A stretch of 64,000 nucleotides of DNA. Source: Chryseobacterium potabilaquae (GTDB taxonomy: Bacteria > Bacteroidota > Bacteroidia > Flavobacteriales > Weeksellaceae). Both the position numbers and the translations under genes were made by a program. The stretch is taken from assembly GCF_902728265.1 (NCBI RefSeq), contig NZ_CACVBR010000008.1, positions 1 through 64,000 of the forward strand. Direction: 5' to 3'. Shown here one piece after another: positions 34,565 to 43,267 of the stretch (position 1 is its first letter; every line of letters starts with the position of its first letter). Under the pieces are notes generated by a model. The model was given only the letters and a program-made list of their open reading frames with translations, searched no databases and was not told where the DNA came from.

Positions 34565-34891
34565 ATGAAATTTACAGACGATCAAATTGCTGACATTGGT
34601 GAAGAAATCATCAAAGTCCTCAAATCCGTATATGACCCTGAAATTCCGGTGGATATTTATGAATTGGGACTTGTTTATGATGTACAAATCTCTGATGATG
34701 GTGACGTAAAAATTATAATGACCCTTACTACTCCAAACTGTCCGGTTGCGGAAACTCTTCCACAAGAAGTGAAAGATAAAGTTGCAGAAGTAGAACAGGT
34801 AAACAGTGTAGATTTAGAGCTCACGTTTGAACCAAGTTGGAATAAAGATATGATGAGCGAAGAAGCCAAATTTGAGCTAGGAATGCTTTAA
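34565..34891 (+). CDS. sufT: SUF-linked Fe-S assembly factor (DUF59/MIP18 family, SufT-like)
   Basis: 108 aa. DUF59 motifs: LKSVYDPEIPVDIYELGLVYDV, MTLTTPNCPVAETLP with the conserved cysteine, and LTFEPSWNKDMMSEEAKFELG. SufT proteins help mature Fe-S proteins and are often encoded in suf operons; here the gene is about 24 kb from sufABCD. It is the last gene of the run from the HExxH protein and is followed by a strong terminator. Confidence 0.92.
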   Translation: MKFTDDQIADIGEEIIKVLKSVYDPEIPVDIYELGLVYDVQISDDGDVKIIMTLTTPNCPVAETLPQEVKDKVAEVEQVNSVDLELTFEPSWNKDMMSEEAKFELGML

Positions 34892-34899
34892 AAATAGTA

Positions 34900-34928
34900 A
34901 ACCTCAGAATTATTTTCTGAGGTTTTTA
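34900..34928. terminator. Bidirectional terminator after sufT
   Basis: A 10-bp stem AACCTCAGAA / TTCTGAGGTT with a 5-base loop, then TTT, between convergent genes. Confidence 0.8.
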
Positions 34929-34929
34929 T

Positions 34930-35769
34930 TTAATTTTCTGTTGCTATCTTTTTTCCATCCCTTCTACTCCATTCACTCCATGAACCTACATATAAGTTAG
35001 GAATCGGGAATCCGGCATAATCTAAAGCTAAAATAGTATGACATGCTGTAACACCGGAACCACAATGAATAATAAGATCCTGGGATTTATTTTGTAAAAT
35101 TTTTGAATACTTTTCTTTTATTTCCTTCGGATCAAGAAAATATCCATTCTGATCCAGATTTTCAGAAAAAGGTATATTAATCGCTCCAGGAATATGTCCG
35201 GCAACCAAATCAATAGGTTCGGACTCACCCTTATAACGATAAGCGTCTCTCACATCAATTACCGTTGAAGAGTTATGTTGCAGTTCATTTTCAACATCTT
35301 CTAGGCTGGAAATTGGCAAAATCCAATCTTTCTTTTTGATCAATATTTCTGTATCAAATATTTCTTCACCCCACGAAAATTCCAAGCCTTTTTTTTCTGC
35401 AGCCTGAAATCCACCATCTAATACCTGAACGCGGTCAAATCCAAAAGCTTTTAACATCCACCAAACTCTTGCAGCAGCATTTGCTCCATTCTTATCATCG
35501 TATATTACCATATGAGAATTACTTGAGATTCCTAATCTGGAAAGAACACCTGCAAATTTTTCAATCGTTGGAAGTGGATGCCTTCCTCCATACGCTGCAT
35601 CATCTCCTATTTCCGCCAAATCTTTATCCAAATCAATATATCTTGCCCCTTTAATATGCTTCTTAAGGTAACTTTGATACATCTCCTTGCCCACTCTCGC
35701 ATCAAGAATAATGAGGTTTTCGTTATAAAAAATTTCTTTTAATTCAAGTGCAGAAATGATTGGACACAT
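34930..35769 (-). CDS. Two-domain sulfurtransferase (rhodanese/mercaptopyruvate type)
   Basis: 279 aa, two rhodanese domains. The N-terminal inactive domain contains HIKGARYIDLDKDLAE and GRHPLPT; the C-terminal domain has the active-site loop CGSGVTACH with the catalytic cysteine (about residue 236). The CGSGVT loop is typical of 3-mercaptopyruvate sulfurtransferases such as SseA. It moves sulfur to cyanide or thiols. It is 17 bases after the HMG-CoA lyase gene and probably in the same transcript. Confidence 0.92.
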   Translation of the reverse strand: MCPIISALELKEIFYNENLIILDARVGKEMYQSYLKKHIKGARYIDLDKDLAEIGDDAAYGGRHPLPTIEKFAGVLSRLGISSNSHMVIYDDKNGANAAARVWWMLKAFGFDRVQVLDGGFQAAEKKGLEFSWGEEIFDTEILIKKKDWILPISSLEDVENELQHNSSTVIDVRDAYRYKGESEPIDLVAGHIPGAINIPFSENLDQNGYFLDPKEIKEKYSKILQNKSQDLIIHCGSGVTACHTILALDYAGFPIPNLYVGSWSEWSRRDGKKIATEN

Positions 35770-35786
35770 ATTATTAATTATAGTTT

Positions 35787-36635
35787 TTAAAAATGAAAAA
35801 TATCTTTGGCTTTATTATAAGAACTCTCAAAGTTGAGTAAATTTAATTTATGATCAGCTTTCTCCACACTCATAAAATTAATCACTTGTTCTGTAGGCAT
35901 ATTTCCTACCAGATCATCTTTTGCCATAGGACAGCCTCCTATTCCTTTGATTGCACTATCAAACCTTTTACAACCTTGCTCATAAGCGGCTTTTAATTTC
36001 GAATATGAATCTTCATACCGATTATGAAAATGTCCGCCAAAATTAATTTCAGTGTATTTTGGAGGTATTTTTTCAAATAAAAGAGCTATCGTTTTGGAGG
36101 TGGCAACCCCTGTTGTATCAGAAAGTAAAATATCTTTGATCCCAATTTCTGAAAACCTTTGGGCCCAGAAGTCAACATCTTCCCACTTCCACATTTCTCC
36201 GTATGGATTTCCAAAAGCCATAGAAAAATAAAGGTTCAATCCTTTTTTTTCCTTTTCCACAAGCTCCCATATTTTAATAACCTCATCAAAAGCTTCTTCT
36301 TGGCTTTTATTAGTATTCCTATGCTGAAAGGTTTCAGAAATAGAAAAAGGAAAACCTAAAATATCAACAGACTGATGCTCTAATGCTTTTTCAGCCCCTC
36401 TATAATTTCCTATAATTGCGGATATTTTTGTATTGGACAAAGATTTATCAATATTTTCAGCAACCTCATCAGAGTCTGCCATTTGTGGAATTGCTTTGGG
36501 TGATACAAAGCTCAAGCAGTCTAATACATCAAAACCAACTTCCATTAAAGAGTTGATATAATCTATCTTTTTATCTGTTGGAATAAACTCTCCCCAACCC
36601 TGCATTGCATCACGAGGACATTCGGTAAGAAACAT
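35787..36635 (-). CDS. Hydroxymethylglutaryl-CoA lyase
   Basis: 282 aa from ATG 36635; the frame extends to a TTG at 36656, but that lies in the promoter. DRE-TIM metallolyase with TECPRDAMQGW at the N-terminus, LDCLSFVSPKAIPQMAD, DTTGVATS, the metal-binding GHFHNRYEDSY, and GIGGCPMAKDDLVGNMPTE, where the flexible-loop cysteine is found in HMG-CoA lyases. It cleaves HMG-CoA to acetoacetate and acetyl-CoA in leucine breakdown. Other leucine-pathway genes are not nearby. Confidence 0.9.
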   Translation of the reverse strand: MFLTECPRDAMQGWGEFIPTDKKIDYINSLMEVGFDVLDCLSFVSPKAIPQMADSDEVAENIDKSLSNTKISAIIGNYRGAEKALEHQSVDILGFPFSISETFQHRNTNKSQEEAFDEVIKIWELVEKEKKGLNLYFSMAFGNPYGEMWKWEDVDFWAQRFSEIGIKDILLSDTTGVATSKTIALLFEKIPPKYTEINFGGHFHNRYEDSYSKLKAAYEQGCKRFDSAIKGIGGCPMAKDDLVGNMPTEQVINFMSVEKADHKLNLLNFESSYNKAKDIFHF

Positions 36636-36653
36636 TTTACTTTTTGATTTTAT

Positions 36654-36682
36654 CAAATATAATTAAAACTAAACAATTTCAA
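36654..36682 (-). promoter_or_regulatory. Promoter of the HMG-CoA lyase gene (TTG-N18-TATATTTG)
   Basis: On the minus strand TTG (36680-36682) and TATATTTG (36654-36661) are 18 bases apart, 18 bases before ATG 36635. It overlaps the upstream TTG start and so decides against it. Confidence 0.55.
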
Positions 36683-36783
36683 ATATTTTCATAAAACACT
36701 AATTACAAAACACTTATATTCATTTTGATTTTTTCAGCACTGATATTCAATCCCAAATAAATTATTCAGAGCATCAAAATTGT

Positions 36784-36791
36784 TAACTTTG
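36784..36791 (+). promoter_or_regulatory. Candidate -7 box (TAACTTTG) of pepT
   Basis: It matches TAnnTTTG, 24 bases before ATG 36816, and lies inside the longer TTG-initiated frame. No exact TTG in the -33 region. Confidence 0.4.
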
Positions 36792-36815
36792 TTCAAAATT
36801 TATGATATCCTACTA

Positions 36816-38063
36816 ATGAGTACAATAGAATTCAACCAATTGTGGAAAGAAAAATTATTAAATCGTTTTCTTAATTATGTAAAAATATATTCAACCAGTG
36901 ATGCGGAGAGTGAAACAACACCATCAACACCGCAACAGTGGAATATTGCAAAATATATTACCGAAGAGCTAAAAACAATTGGTTTAGAAGATGTTTCAAT
37001 CGATGATAATGGCTATATAATGGGATATGTTCCATCAAATTTAGAAAATGACAACAACCCAACAATTGGATTTATTTCACATTATGACACATCACCAGAT
37101 TTTAATGGCGAAAATGTAAAGCCACAAGTTTGGGAAAATTATGATGGAAATGACTTATTGCTAAATCAAACAACAGGATTTACGTTATCACCCTCAAAGT
37201 TTGAAAGTTTAAAAAAATATATTGGACAAACACTCATCACTACTGATGGAAACACACTTCTCGGAGCGGATGATAAAGCCGGATGTGCAGAGATTGTAAC
37301 AGCTGCTGAATATTTAATCGCTCATCCTGAAATTAAACACGGAAGAATTGCAATAGGCTTTACTCCGGATGAAGAAATTGGAAGAGGAGCTCATAAATTT
37401 GATGTGGCGAAATTCGGTGCTGAATGGGCTTACACTATGGATGGAGGCGAAGTAGGAGAACTTGAATATGAAAACTTCAATGCCGCTGGAGCAGTAGTAA
37501 AAATCCACGGCTTGAGTGTACATCCAGGTTATGCCTATGGAAAAATGGTCAATGCAACTCTTCTTGCCGCAGAATTTGCACAGTCACTTCCTGCTAATGA
37601 AACCCCTTCTACAACTAAAGGTTTTGATGGATTCTATCACTTAATGGATTTAACCTCTGATGTCTCCGAAGCCAAACTTCAATACATTATCCGTGATCAT
37701 GATGCTGAAAAATTTGAAGGAAGAAAGCAATTCATGGAACAAAAAGTGGCTGAATTTGCGCAAAAACATGGAAAAGAAACAATCGATCTTGAGATTAAAG
37801 AGCAGTATAGAAATATGAAGCAACAATTTGAAGGGAAGATGCATATTGTGGACCTTGCTGCAAAAGCCATGAAATTAGCCGGAATAGAGCCTAAAATTAA
37901 AGCTATCAGAGGAGGAACCGACGGAGCCCAGTTATCCTATATGGGCCTTCCTTGTCCAAACATTTTTGCCGGAGGAATTAACTTTCATGGACCTTATGAA
38001 TATGTAGCTTTGGAAAGCATGGAAAAAGCTATGGAAGTAATTATTAATATCGTTAAAAAATAA
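36816..38063 (+). CDS. pepT: Peptidase T (tripeptidase)
   Basis: 415 aa from ATG 36816 (the open frame to 36780 includes the promoter box). M20 family with the metal ligands of PepT: SHYDTSPDFNG, LLGADDKAGCAEI, TPDEEIGRGAHKFD, and the C-terminal RGGTDGAQLSYMGLPCPNIFAGG with NFHGPYEYV. It removes the N-terminal residue of tripeptides in the cytoplasm, using two zinc ions. It fits with the periplasmic DPP7 to complete peptide breakdown. Monocistronic with its own terminator. Confidence 0.96.
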   Translation: MSTIEFNQLWKEKLLNRFLNYVKIYSTSDAESETTPSTPQQWNIAKYITEELKTIGLEDVSIDDNGYIMGYVPSNLENDNNPTIGFISHYDTSPDFNGENVKPQVWENYDGNDLLLNQTTGFTLSPSKFESLKKYIGQTLITTDGNTLLGADDKAGCAEIVTAAEYLIAHPEIKHGRIAIGFTPDEEIGRGAHKFDVAKFGAEWAYTMDGGEVGELEYENFNAAGAVVKIHGLSVHPGYAYGKMVNATLLAAEFAQSLPANETPSTTKGFDGFYHLMDLTSDVSEAKLQYIIRDHDAEKFEGRKQFMEQKVAEFAQKHGKETIDLEIKEQYRNMKQQFEGKMHIVDLAAKAMKLAGIEPKIKAIRGGTDGAQLSYMGLPCPNIFAGGINFHGPYEYVALESMEKAMEVIINIVKK

Positions 38064-38084
38064 ACTTAACAAAAACGATACCCA

Positions 38085-38118
38085 AGCTCTTTTATTTATG
38101 ATAAAAGAGCTTTTTTAT
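38085..38118 (+). terminator. Terminator of pepT
   Basis: A 12-bp stem AAGCTCTTTTAT / ATAAAAGAGCTT followed by TTTTT. Confidence 0.8.
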
Positions 38119-38180
38119 TTTCACGAAAAACAGTAAATTTTATAGTATTCATGGCATTTTAAAAAAAATATTTCCAACTA

Positions 38181-38210
38181 TTGTGATTAATCATTATTTT
38201 ATTACATTTG
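38181..38210 (+). promoter_or_regulatory. Promoter of the 443-aa lipoprotein gene (TTG-N19-TACATTTG)
   Basis: TTG (38181-38183), 19 bases, TACATTTG (38203-38210): a full consensus match 20 bases before ATG 38231. The longer frame's GTG start at 38183 lies in the -33 box, so the short form is the real one. Confidence 0.65.
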
Positions 38211-38230
38211 GAATTCTTAAACAATCACAT

Positions 38231-39562
38231 ATGAAAAATTTTTTTAGTTACTGCGGGATTTCTCGTAAATTGTACCAAGTAATACTGCTTTCAGTATTTT
38301 CAATTCTAACACTTTCATCTTGCTCGCAGGACAATTTAATGGAGAATGAAACTCCATCTTCTCCAGAATTAGTATATAGAAAATCTGCTGCTGGAAAAAC
38401 TATAGGAAATATCACCTTACAGCAAAACGTTATCGTACTTAATGACCAATCGATTGCTTCAGTTTCTCAAATAAACAATCAATCATTAACTTTTGCATAT
38501 AAAACAAGCCAAACCGACAGTATAAAAGTGGGAACTATTATTGTAGGAACAAGAATTAAAGGTGATAATATCGATAACATACTAGCAAAAATAGAGGCTG
38601 TTTCTAAATCAAATAATCAAATAATACTACAAACATCCACACCAAAGCTTGAAGAGTTTATTTTTAGTGGAACAATTAGTGGCATTTATGATCCTAATGG
38701 AAAAGCTCCCGTAAACATAAATGGTAAAATGGTAAATTATATTCCTATAGAAGGAATGGTATCACAAAACGTTCTCAATAAGATACACAACATAGAAGCA
38801 AAAAATATTGCTCAACATAAATCGATTATTCTAAATCCAGTTAATTTTGATAAAACGTTTTCATTTGATCACCAGACAGGAATAACAAATCTTACATCTA
38901 GTGTGAGCCTTAAGGGAGGATTTACACCTAAAATAAAATATAACATTAATTTCTTCGAGAGTAGATTATCTGACTTTCATATTAATTTTATTTTAGATGA
39001 TATAAGTTTTAAAACAAAAGCAAATATCCAGGGTACCTTAGGGTATTCAAAAAGCCCTTCTAATTACTTGAATATTCCGATCGCTCCAATTGCTATAGGA
39101 CCAACAGGACTTACCCTAAGTCCAACTTTTTCAGCTAGTCCATTTGTTTGGGTTCAAGCGTCAGGAAAAGCAGAGCTAACTCTTATCGATATTGCAGGAA
39201 ATGCTAATTTACTAGTGGGAAAAGATCCTGAATTTAATATCAACCTTTCTCCTGCGGGCAATATGGGACTTACACAGTTAGAAGGAAATGTAAATGCAGA
39301 ATTAGGTATTGAGGCTAAAGGAGGAGCAGGATTACAATTTGTTGCGGCTTCTATTGCCAACTCAGGATTAAAAGGAAAAATTTCTATATTGCCTTCTTTA
39401 CAACTATCACAAGATTCTAGTAAAAAAGTGACCATTGATATTAATGGAAAAGTAGAAACTGATATGTATTATAAATTTGGAGTGTCTCCATATGTATATG
39501 AAGGAAGTTTCTCACTTCTTAAAAAGGAAGTTAACCTTTATAACAAAAACTTAGCATTCTAA
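38231..39562 (+). CDS. Large lipoprotein of unknown function, beta-rich
   Basis: 443 aa. The leader ends in lipobox LSSC (Cys31). The mature part looks all-beta: alternating hydrophobic strands such as GTIIVGTRI, NQIILQTSTPKL, FIFSGTISGIYDPNGK and a C-terminal half with repeated short strands rich in Gly, Ala and Asn (GLTLSPTFSASPFVWVQASG, GNVNAELGIEAKGGAGLQFV). No cysteine beyond the lipobox and no catalytic motif that I can see. I do not recognise a family. It has its own strong promoter and terminator, so it is a free-standing surface or periplasmic lipoprotein. Confidence 0.8.
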   Translation: MKNFFSYCGISRKLYQVILLSVFSILTLSSCSQDNLMENETPSSPELVYRKSAAGKTIGNITLQQNVIVLNDQSIASVSQINNQSLTFAYKTSQTDSIKVGTIIVGTRIKGDNIDNILAKIEAVSKSNNQIILQTSTPKLEEFIFSGTISGIYDPNGKAPVNINGKMVNYIPIEGMVSQNVLNKIHNIEAKNIAQHKSIILNPVNFDKTFSFDHQTGITNLTSSVSLKGGFTPKIKYNINFFESRLSDFHINFILDDISFKTKANIQGTLGYSKSPSNYLNIPIAPIAIGPTGLTLSPTFSASPFVWVQASGKAELTLIDIAGNANLLVGKDPEFNINLSPAGNMGLTQLEGNVNAELGIEAKGGAGLQFVAASIANSGLKGKISILPSLQLSQDSSKKVTIDINGKVETDMYYKFGVSPYVYEGSFSLLKKEVNLYNKNLAF

Positions 39563-39585
39563 ACTTCACAATGTCTATCATATCA

Positions 39586-39620
39586 AAAAAGCCCACAGTA
39601 ATTTTTCTGTGGGCTTTTAT
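39586..39620. terminator. Terminator between the lipoprotein gene and thiL
   Basis: A 12-bp stem AAAAGCCCACAG / CTGTGGGCTTTT with an 8-base loop, between convergent genes. Confidence 0.85.
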
Positions 39621-39643
39621 TTTATACTTACAATACGACCAAT

Positions 39644-40705
39644 TTAATTCGACTGATTATTCAGAAAAGCATCCCAACCTTGTGCAGTCAATGCAACAAG
39701 CTGATTAGAACCTCTAGCTACCATAAAATTTCCGTCTTCCTTTTCTACAGCATGTCCTATGATAGTAAAATCTGGATGATTTTTAATCTTATCAAAATCA
39801 TTTGGAGAAATGGTGAACAATAGTTCATAATCCTCTCCTCCACTTAAAGCAGTCATAACAGGATTTAAATTCATTTCATCAGCCGTAGAAATGCTAAGGC
39901 TATCCATTGGTATCTTTTCCTCATACAACCTAAAACCTACTTTAGATTGGTCAGAAATATGTAAAATTTCGGAAGCTAATCCATCAGAAATATCAATCAT
40001 AGAGGTAGGTTTAATATCTAGCTCCTTTAAAATATTTTTAATATCAGTTCTCGCCTCCGGTTTTAACTGTTTTTCTAGAATATAATCATACCCTTCCATT
40101 TCCGGCTGCATATTTGGATTGGAAAGATAAACAGCATGTTCTCTTTCAAGAATTTGAAGCCCCATATAAGCCCCTCCTAGATCACCGGTCACAACAAGAA
40201 GATCATTGGGCTTAGCCCCAGTTCTTTTCACTATAGCATCTTCATTTTCAAAGCCTATTGCTGTAATACTTAATACAAGACCAGAATTAGAACTTGTTGT
40301 ATCTCCACCTACTAAATCCACATTATATTTTTTACAAGCGGTATGAATTCCCGCGTAAATCTCTTCTAAGGCCTCAACGGGAAAGCGATTTGAAACAGCT
40401 AGAGAAACTAATATCTGCGTAGGCGTAGCATTCATTGCGGCAATATCACTAAGATTAACTACAACTGCCTTATATCCTAAGTGTTTTAGAGGAACATATC
40501 CTAAATTAAAGTGAACCCCTTCTGTTAAAATATCCGTAGTAATAACCACTTTCTTATTTTCAGAGGATAATATTGCAGCATCATCTCCCACACCCACTTC
40601 CGAAGACGCGTTTGATAAAGAAAAATGCTCTGTAAGATGCTTTATAAGTCCGAATTCTCCTAATTTGGAAATTGGAGTTAGTTCTTGTGATTTATCTTCA
40701 AACAT
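39644..40705 (-). CDS. thiL: Thiamine-phosphate kinase ThiL
   Basis: 353 aa from ATG 40705; the upstream part of the frame (MIGDLSRLLLCWYYL) is not family-like. ThiL landmarks: GEFGLIKHL, GVGDDAAILS, ITTDILTEGVHFNL, HLGYKAVVVNLSDIAAMNA, DLVGGDTTSS, VTGDLGGAYMGL, MIDISDGLASEI and SGGEDYELLFTI. It phosphorylates thiamine monophosphate to the diphosphate cofactor. The next upstream gene on the strand is a thioesterase 80 bases away. Confidence 0.95.
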   Translation of the reverse strand: MFEDKSQELTPISKLGEFGLIKHLTEHFSLSNASSEVGVGDDAAILSSENKKVVITTDILTEGVHFNLGYVPLKHLGYKAVVVNLSDIAAMNATPTQILVSLAVSNRFPVEALEEIYAGIHTACKKYNVDLVGGDTTSSNSGLVLSITAIGFENEDAIVKRTGAKPNDLLVVTGDLGGAYMGLQILEREHAVYLSNPNMQPEMEGYDYILEKQLKPEARTDIKNILKELDIKPTSMIDISDGLASEILHISDQSKVGFRLYEEKIPMDSLSISTADEMNLNPVMTALSGGEDYELLFTISPNDFDKIKNHPDFTIIGHAVEKEDGNFMVARGSNQLVALTAQGWDAFLNNQSN

Positions 40706-40785
40706 ATTTTTATTTCTTAAATAGTACCAACATAATAGCAATCTTGAAAGATCACCTATCAAGTTAGAATTTATATATTAATATT

Positions 40786-41277
40786 TTATCCAAATTCAGC
40801 CGGATCGATATTGTGTGGGTGAAAAGGAAACTTTTTGAAATCTTCTTTTGAAAGAATTACTGTTTCAGGGCTTTTATATTTATTCATTGCCTCTACCACA
40901 TCATCAGGAGGGGTCGTCATTTTTCTCAACATCATATCAATCCAAACCCCCGTTGCTTCTGAAGTAGCACAATGCATCCCGTCCGGAGTGTAAAATTTAT
41001 GAAGAAATCTATAGATAGAAGAGTCTTCTGAACATCCGTCAATTTCTACACTCACAATAACCGTTTGATCAGCATATATTTCTTTAAAGAAAGAATATCT
41101 TTCATGCAAAATAACGGGACCAATTCCCCATCTACTTAGCTGGGTAACTCCCATTTTTTCCTTTGTCATAAAGGCCATTCTTGCTTGCGCACAATATTGA
41201 ACGTATGATGAGTTGGCCAAATGTTTATTGGCATCCAGATCACTCCAGCGGACCTCAAATTTATGGTAGAAAATCAT
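40786..41277 (-). CDS. Acyl-CoA thioesterase, hotdog (4HBT) fold
   Basis: 163 aa from ATG 41277; the longer frame to 41316 overlaps the promoter. YbgC-like active-site region VRWSDLDANKHLANSSYVQYCAQAR with the catalytic Asp, then the hotdog strands (VSVEIDGCSEDSSIYRFLH, ATGVWIDM). Such enzymes hydrolyse acyl-CoA thioesters; chain preference cannot be told from sequence. Divergent from the BaiN-like flavoprotein gene. Confidence 0.88.
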   Translation of the reverse strand: MIFYHKFEVRWSDLDANKHLANSSYVQYCAQARMAFMTKEKMGVTQLSRWGIGPVILHERYSFFKEIYADQTVIVSVEIDGCSEDSSIYRFLHKFYTPDGMHCATSEATGVWIDMMLRKMTTPPDDVVEAMNKYKSPETVILSKEDFKKFPFHPHNIDPAEFG

Positions 41278-41313
41278 GTAAAAACAGTTTTTAAGAATAA
41301 TAATTATGTTCTT

Positions 41314-41321
41314 CAAAATTA
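41314..41321 (-). promoter_or_regulatory. Candidate -7 box (TAATTTTG) of the thioesterase gene
   Basis: It matches TAnnTTTG on the minus strand, 36 bases before ATG 41277. It overlaps the alternative upstream start at 41316. Confidence 0.4.
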
Positions 41322-41348
41322 ATCAAATAAGATGGTTTATAAAAATTG

Positions 41349-41356
41349 TACTTTTG
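41349..41356 (+). promoter_or_regulatory. Candidate -7 box (TACTTTTG) of the flavoprotein gene
   Basis: It matches TAnnTTTG, 34 bases before the start at 41391. The divergent thioesterase box is 27 bases away. Confidence 0.4.
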
Positions 41357-41390
41357 AAAAAATAATCTTGAGCATAAGATTACACAACAT

Positions 41391-42593
41391 ATGAAACAAA
41401 TTATAATCATCGGAGGTGGTGCTGCAGGCTTTTTTTGCGCATCAAACATTGACGAAAGCAAATATAATATTATAATCCTAGAACAAAATTCTGACGTTCT
41501 TCAAAAGGTAAAAATTTCCGGAGGAGGAAGGTGCAATATTACTCATGCCTGCTTTAATCCCAAAGAGCTGGTTCAATTCTATCCTCGCGGAAATAAAGAA
41601 TTACTTAGTGTTTTTACAAAATTTCAACCAGGAGATACCATGGATTGGTTTGAAAAACGAAAAGTTTCGTTGAAAATAGAAAATGACAATAGGATATTTC
41701 CCGAAACAAATTCTTCACAAACCATCATTGATACTTTTTTAAATGAAATTCAACAAAAAAAAATACAAGTAAAAACAAAGTGCTCTGTTAAGGAAATAGA
41801 AAAGCATAATGAAAAATACCTTGTCAAAACTACTTCAGGAGAATTTTTAGCAGATTATATTATTTACACGACAGGGAGCTCTCCCAAATCTTTAAAAATG
41901 ATGGAAAACCTTGGTCATAAAGTTATTAGTCTTGTTCCTTCTCTTTTTACATTTAACATTAAAGATGACTTATTACAAGATCTGGCCGGAACAAGTTTTG
42001 AATGGGCAGAAACCTCTATTCCCACGTTAAAAGCAGAAGAAAGCGGGCCATTATTGATTACTCATTGGGGACTTTCTGGACCTGCCATTTTAAAAATTTC
42101 TGCATGGGAAGCTATTAATCTAGCTCATGTTCAATATAAATTTGATGTTGAAGTAAATTTTATTTCAAAAACACGAGATGAAGCAGAAGAATTGTTTCAA
42201 AATTTCAAAAAATCAAATCCTAAAAAGACAATTGGGCAATCCAAAATTTTTGAGATAACCAATAGGTTCTGGCAAAGAGTTTTAGAAGTTTCAAAAATAG
42301 ACCTGAACAAACAGGTTGCCAATATTTCAGGAAAAGAAATACAAGCCATAGTAACGACGTTATGTAATAAGAAATTTCAAGTAACCGGAAAATCAACTTT
42401 TAAAGATGAATTTGTAACAGCAGGAGGAATAGATTTAAAAGAAATTAATTTTAAGAATATGTCGTCCAAAATTTTGCCTAATTTTTATATAGCGGGTGAG
42501 GTTTTAAATATTGATGCGGTGACAGGTGGTTTTAATTTTCAAGCTTGTTGGAGCGAATCTTGGTTAATTGCACAAGATTTGAATGGATTATAA
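41391..42593 (+). CDS. FAD-dependent oxidoreductase, HI0933/BaiN family
   Basis: 400 aa. N-terminal FAD site IIIGGGAAGFFCA, then the family-specific KVKISGGGRCNITH, YTTGSSPKSL, the inserted domain with THWGLSGPAILKIS, and the C-terminal FAD-contact AGEVLNIDAVTGGFNFQACW. The group includes E. coli YhiN and clostridial BaiN; the reaction in most species is unknown. Probably the first gene of a plus-strand run with the DUF2306 and YARHG genes. Confidence 0.92.
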   Translation: MKQIIIIGGGAAGFFCASNIDESKYNIIILEQNSDVLQKVKISGGGRCNITHACFNPKELVQFYPRGNKELLSVFTKFQPGDTMDWFEKRKVSLKIENDNRIFPETNSSQTIIDTFLNEIQQKKIQVKTKCSVKEIEKHNEKYLVKTTSGEFLADYIIYTTGSSPKSLKMMENLGHKVISLVPSLFTFNIKDDLLQDLAGTSFEWAETSIPTLKAEESGPLLITHWGLSGPAILKISAWEAINLAHVQYKFDVEVNFISKTRDEAEELFQNFKKSNPKKTIGQSKIFEITNRFWQRVLEVSKIDLNKQVANISGKEIQAIVTTLCNKKFQVTGKSTFKDEFVTAGGIDLKEINFKNMSSKILPNFYIAGEVLNIDAVTGGFNFQACWSESWLIAQDLNGL

Positions 42594-42628
42594 ACAAAAG
42601 GACTATCTTTAATCATATTTAATTGAAA

Positions 42629-43267
42629 ATGCTTTCCATTAAAAGAAACTTATCCGGGCTTTTTAAAATCTTGCTAATGATAGGGTTTGGCTATTTTTTT
42701 TGGCTGATGTTAAGAATTACCCTAGAATATATTCCATTAAAAGCAAATGTGAGTTTTTTAATGATAAAGCAAACAGAAGTTATTGAAAGACCAGAGTATC
42801 TTGCCTTTTTTTATACCCACGTATACACAAGTATTTTCGTTTTATTATCTGGTTTTTTTGCCATTATCAGAAAAAATTGGGGATTAGCGAACTTTCATAG
42901 AAATACCGGAAAAATTTATATTTTATTAATTCTACTTTTCTCTGCTCCTTCAGGAATATATATGGGATTTTTTGCCAATGGAGGTACTTTCTCCAAAATT
43001 TCATTTATTTTACTCGGTAGCTTTTGGTGGTTTTCTACATTTAAAGCATATCAACTGGCCAAACACAAAAAATTCTATGAACATAAACAATGGATGTGGC
43101 GAAGTTTTGCACTGACATTATCTGCTATTACCTTGAGGCTGTGGAAAGTCATTATTGTATACTTATTCCACCCCAATCCCATGGATGTTTATGAAATCAT
43201 CTCATGGATGGGATGGGTTCCCAATATCTTATTAGTTGAATATTTAAACACGAAAAAATACTTATGA
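42629..43267 (+). CDS. DUF2306 membrane protein
   Basis: 212 aa from ATG 42629 (a TTG two codons earlier is in frame). Five to six membrane helices, with the family features NFHRNTGKIYIL and KFYEHKQWMWRSFALT, where conserved His and Arg residues sit at membrane edges. Function unknown. It overlaps the next gene by 4 bases (ATGA), so the two are translationally coupled. Confidence 0.85.
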   Translation: MLSIKRNLSGLFKILLMIGFGYFFWLMLRITLEYIPLKANVSFLMIKQTEVIERPEYLAFFYTHVYTSIFVLLSGFFAIIRKNWGLANFHRNTGKIYILLILLFSAPSGIYMGFFANGGTFSKISFILLGSFWWFSTFKAYQLAKHKKFYEHKQWMWRSFALTLSAITLRLWKVIIVYLFHPNPMDVYEIISWMGWVPNILLVEYLNTKKYL

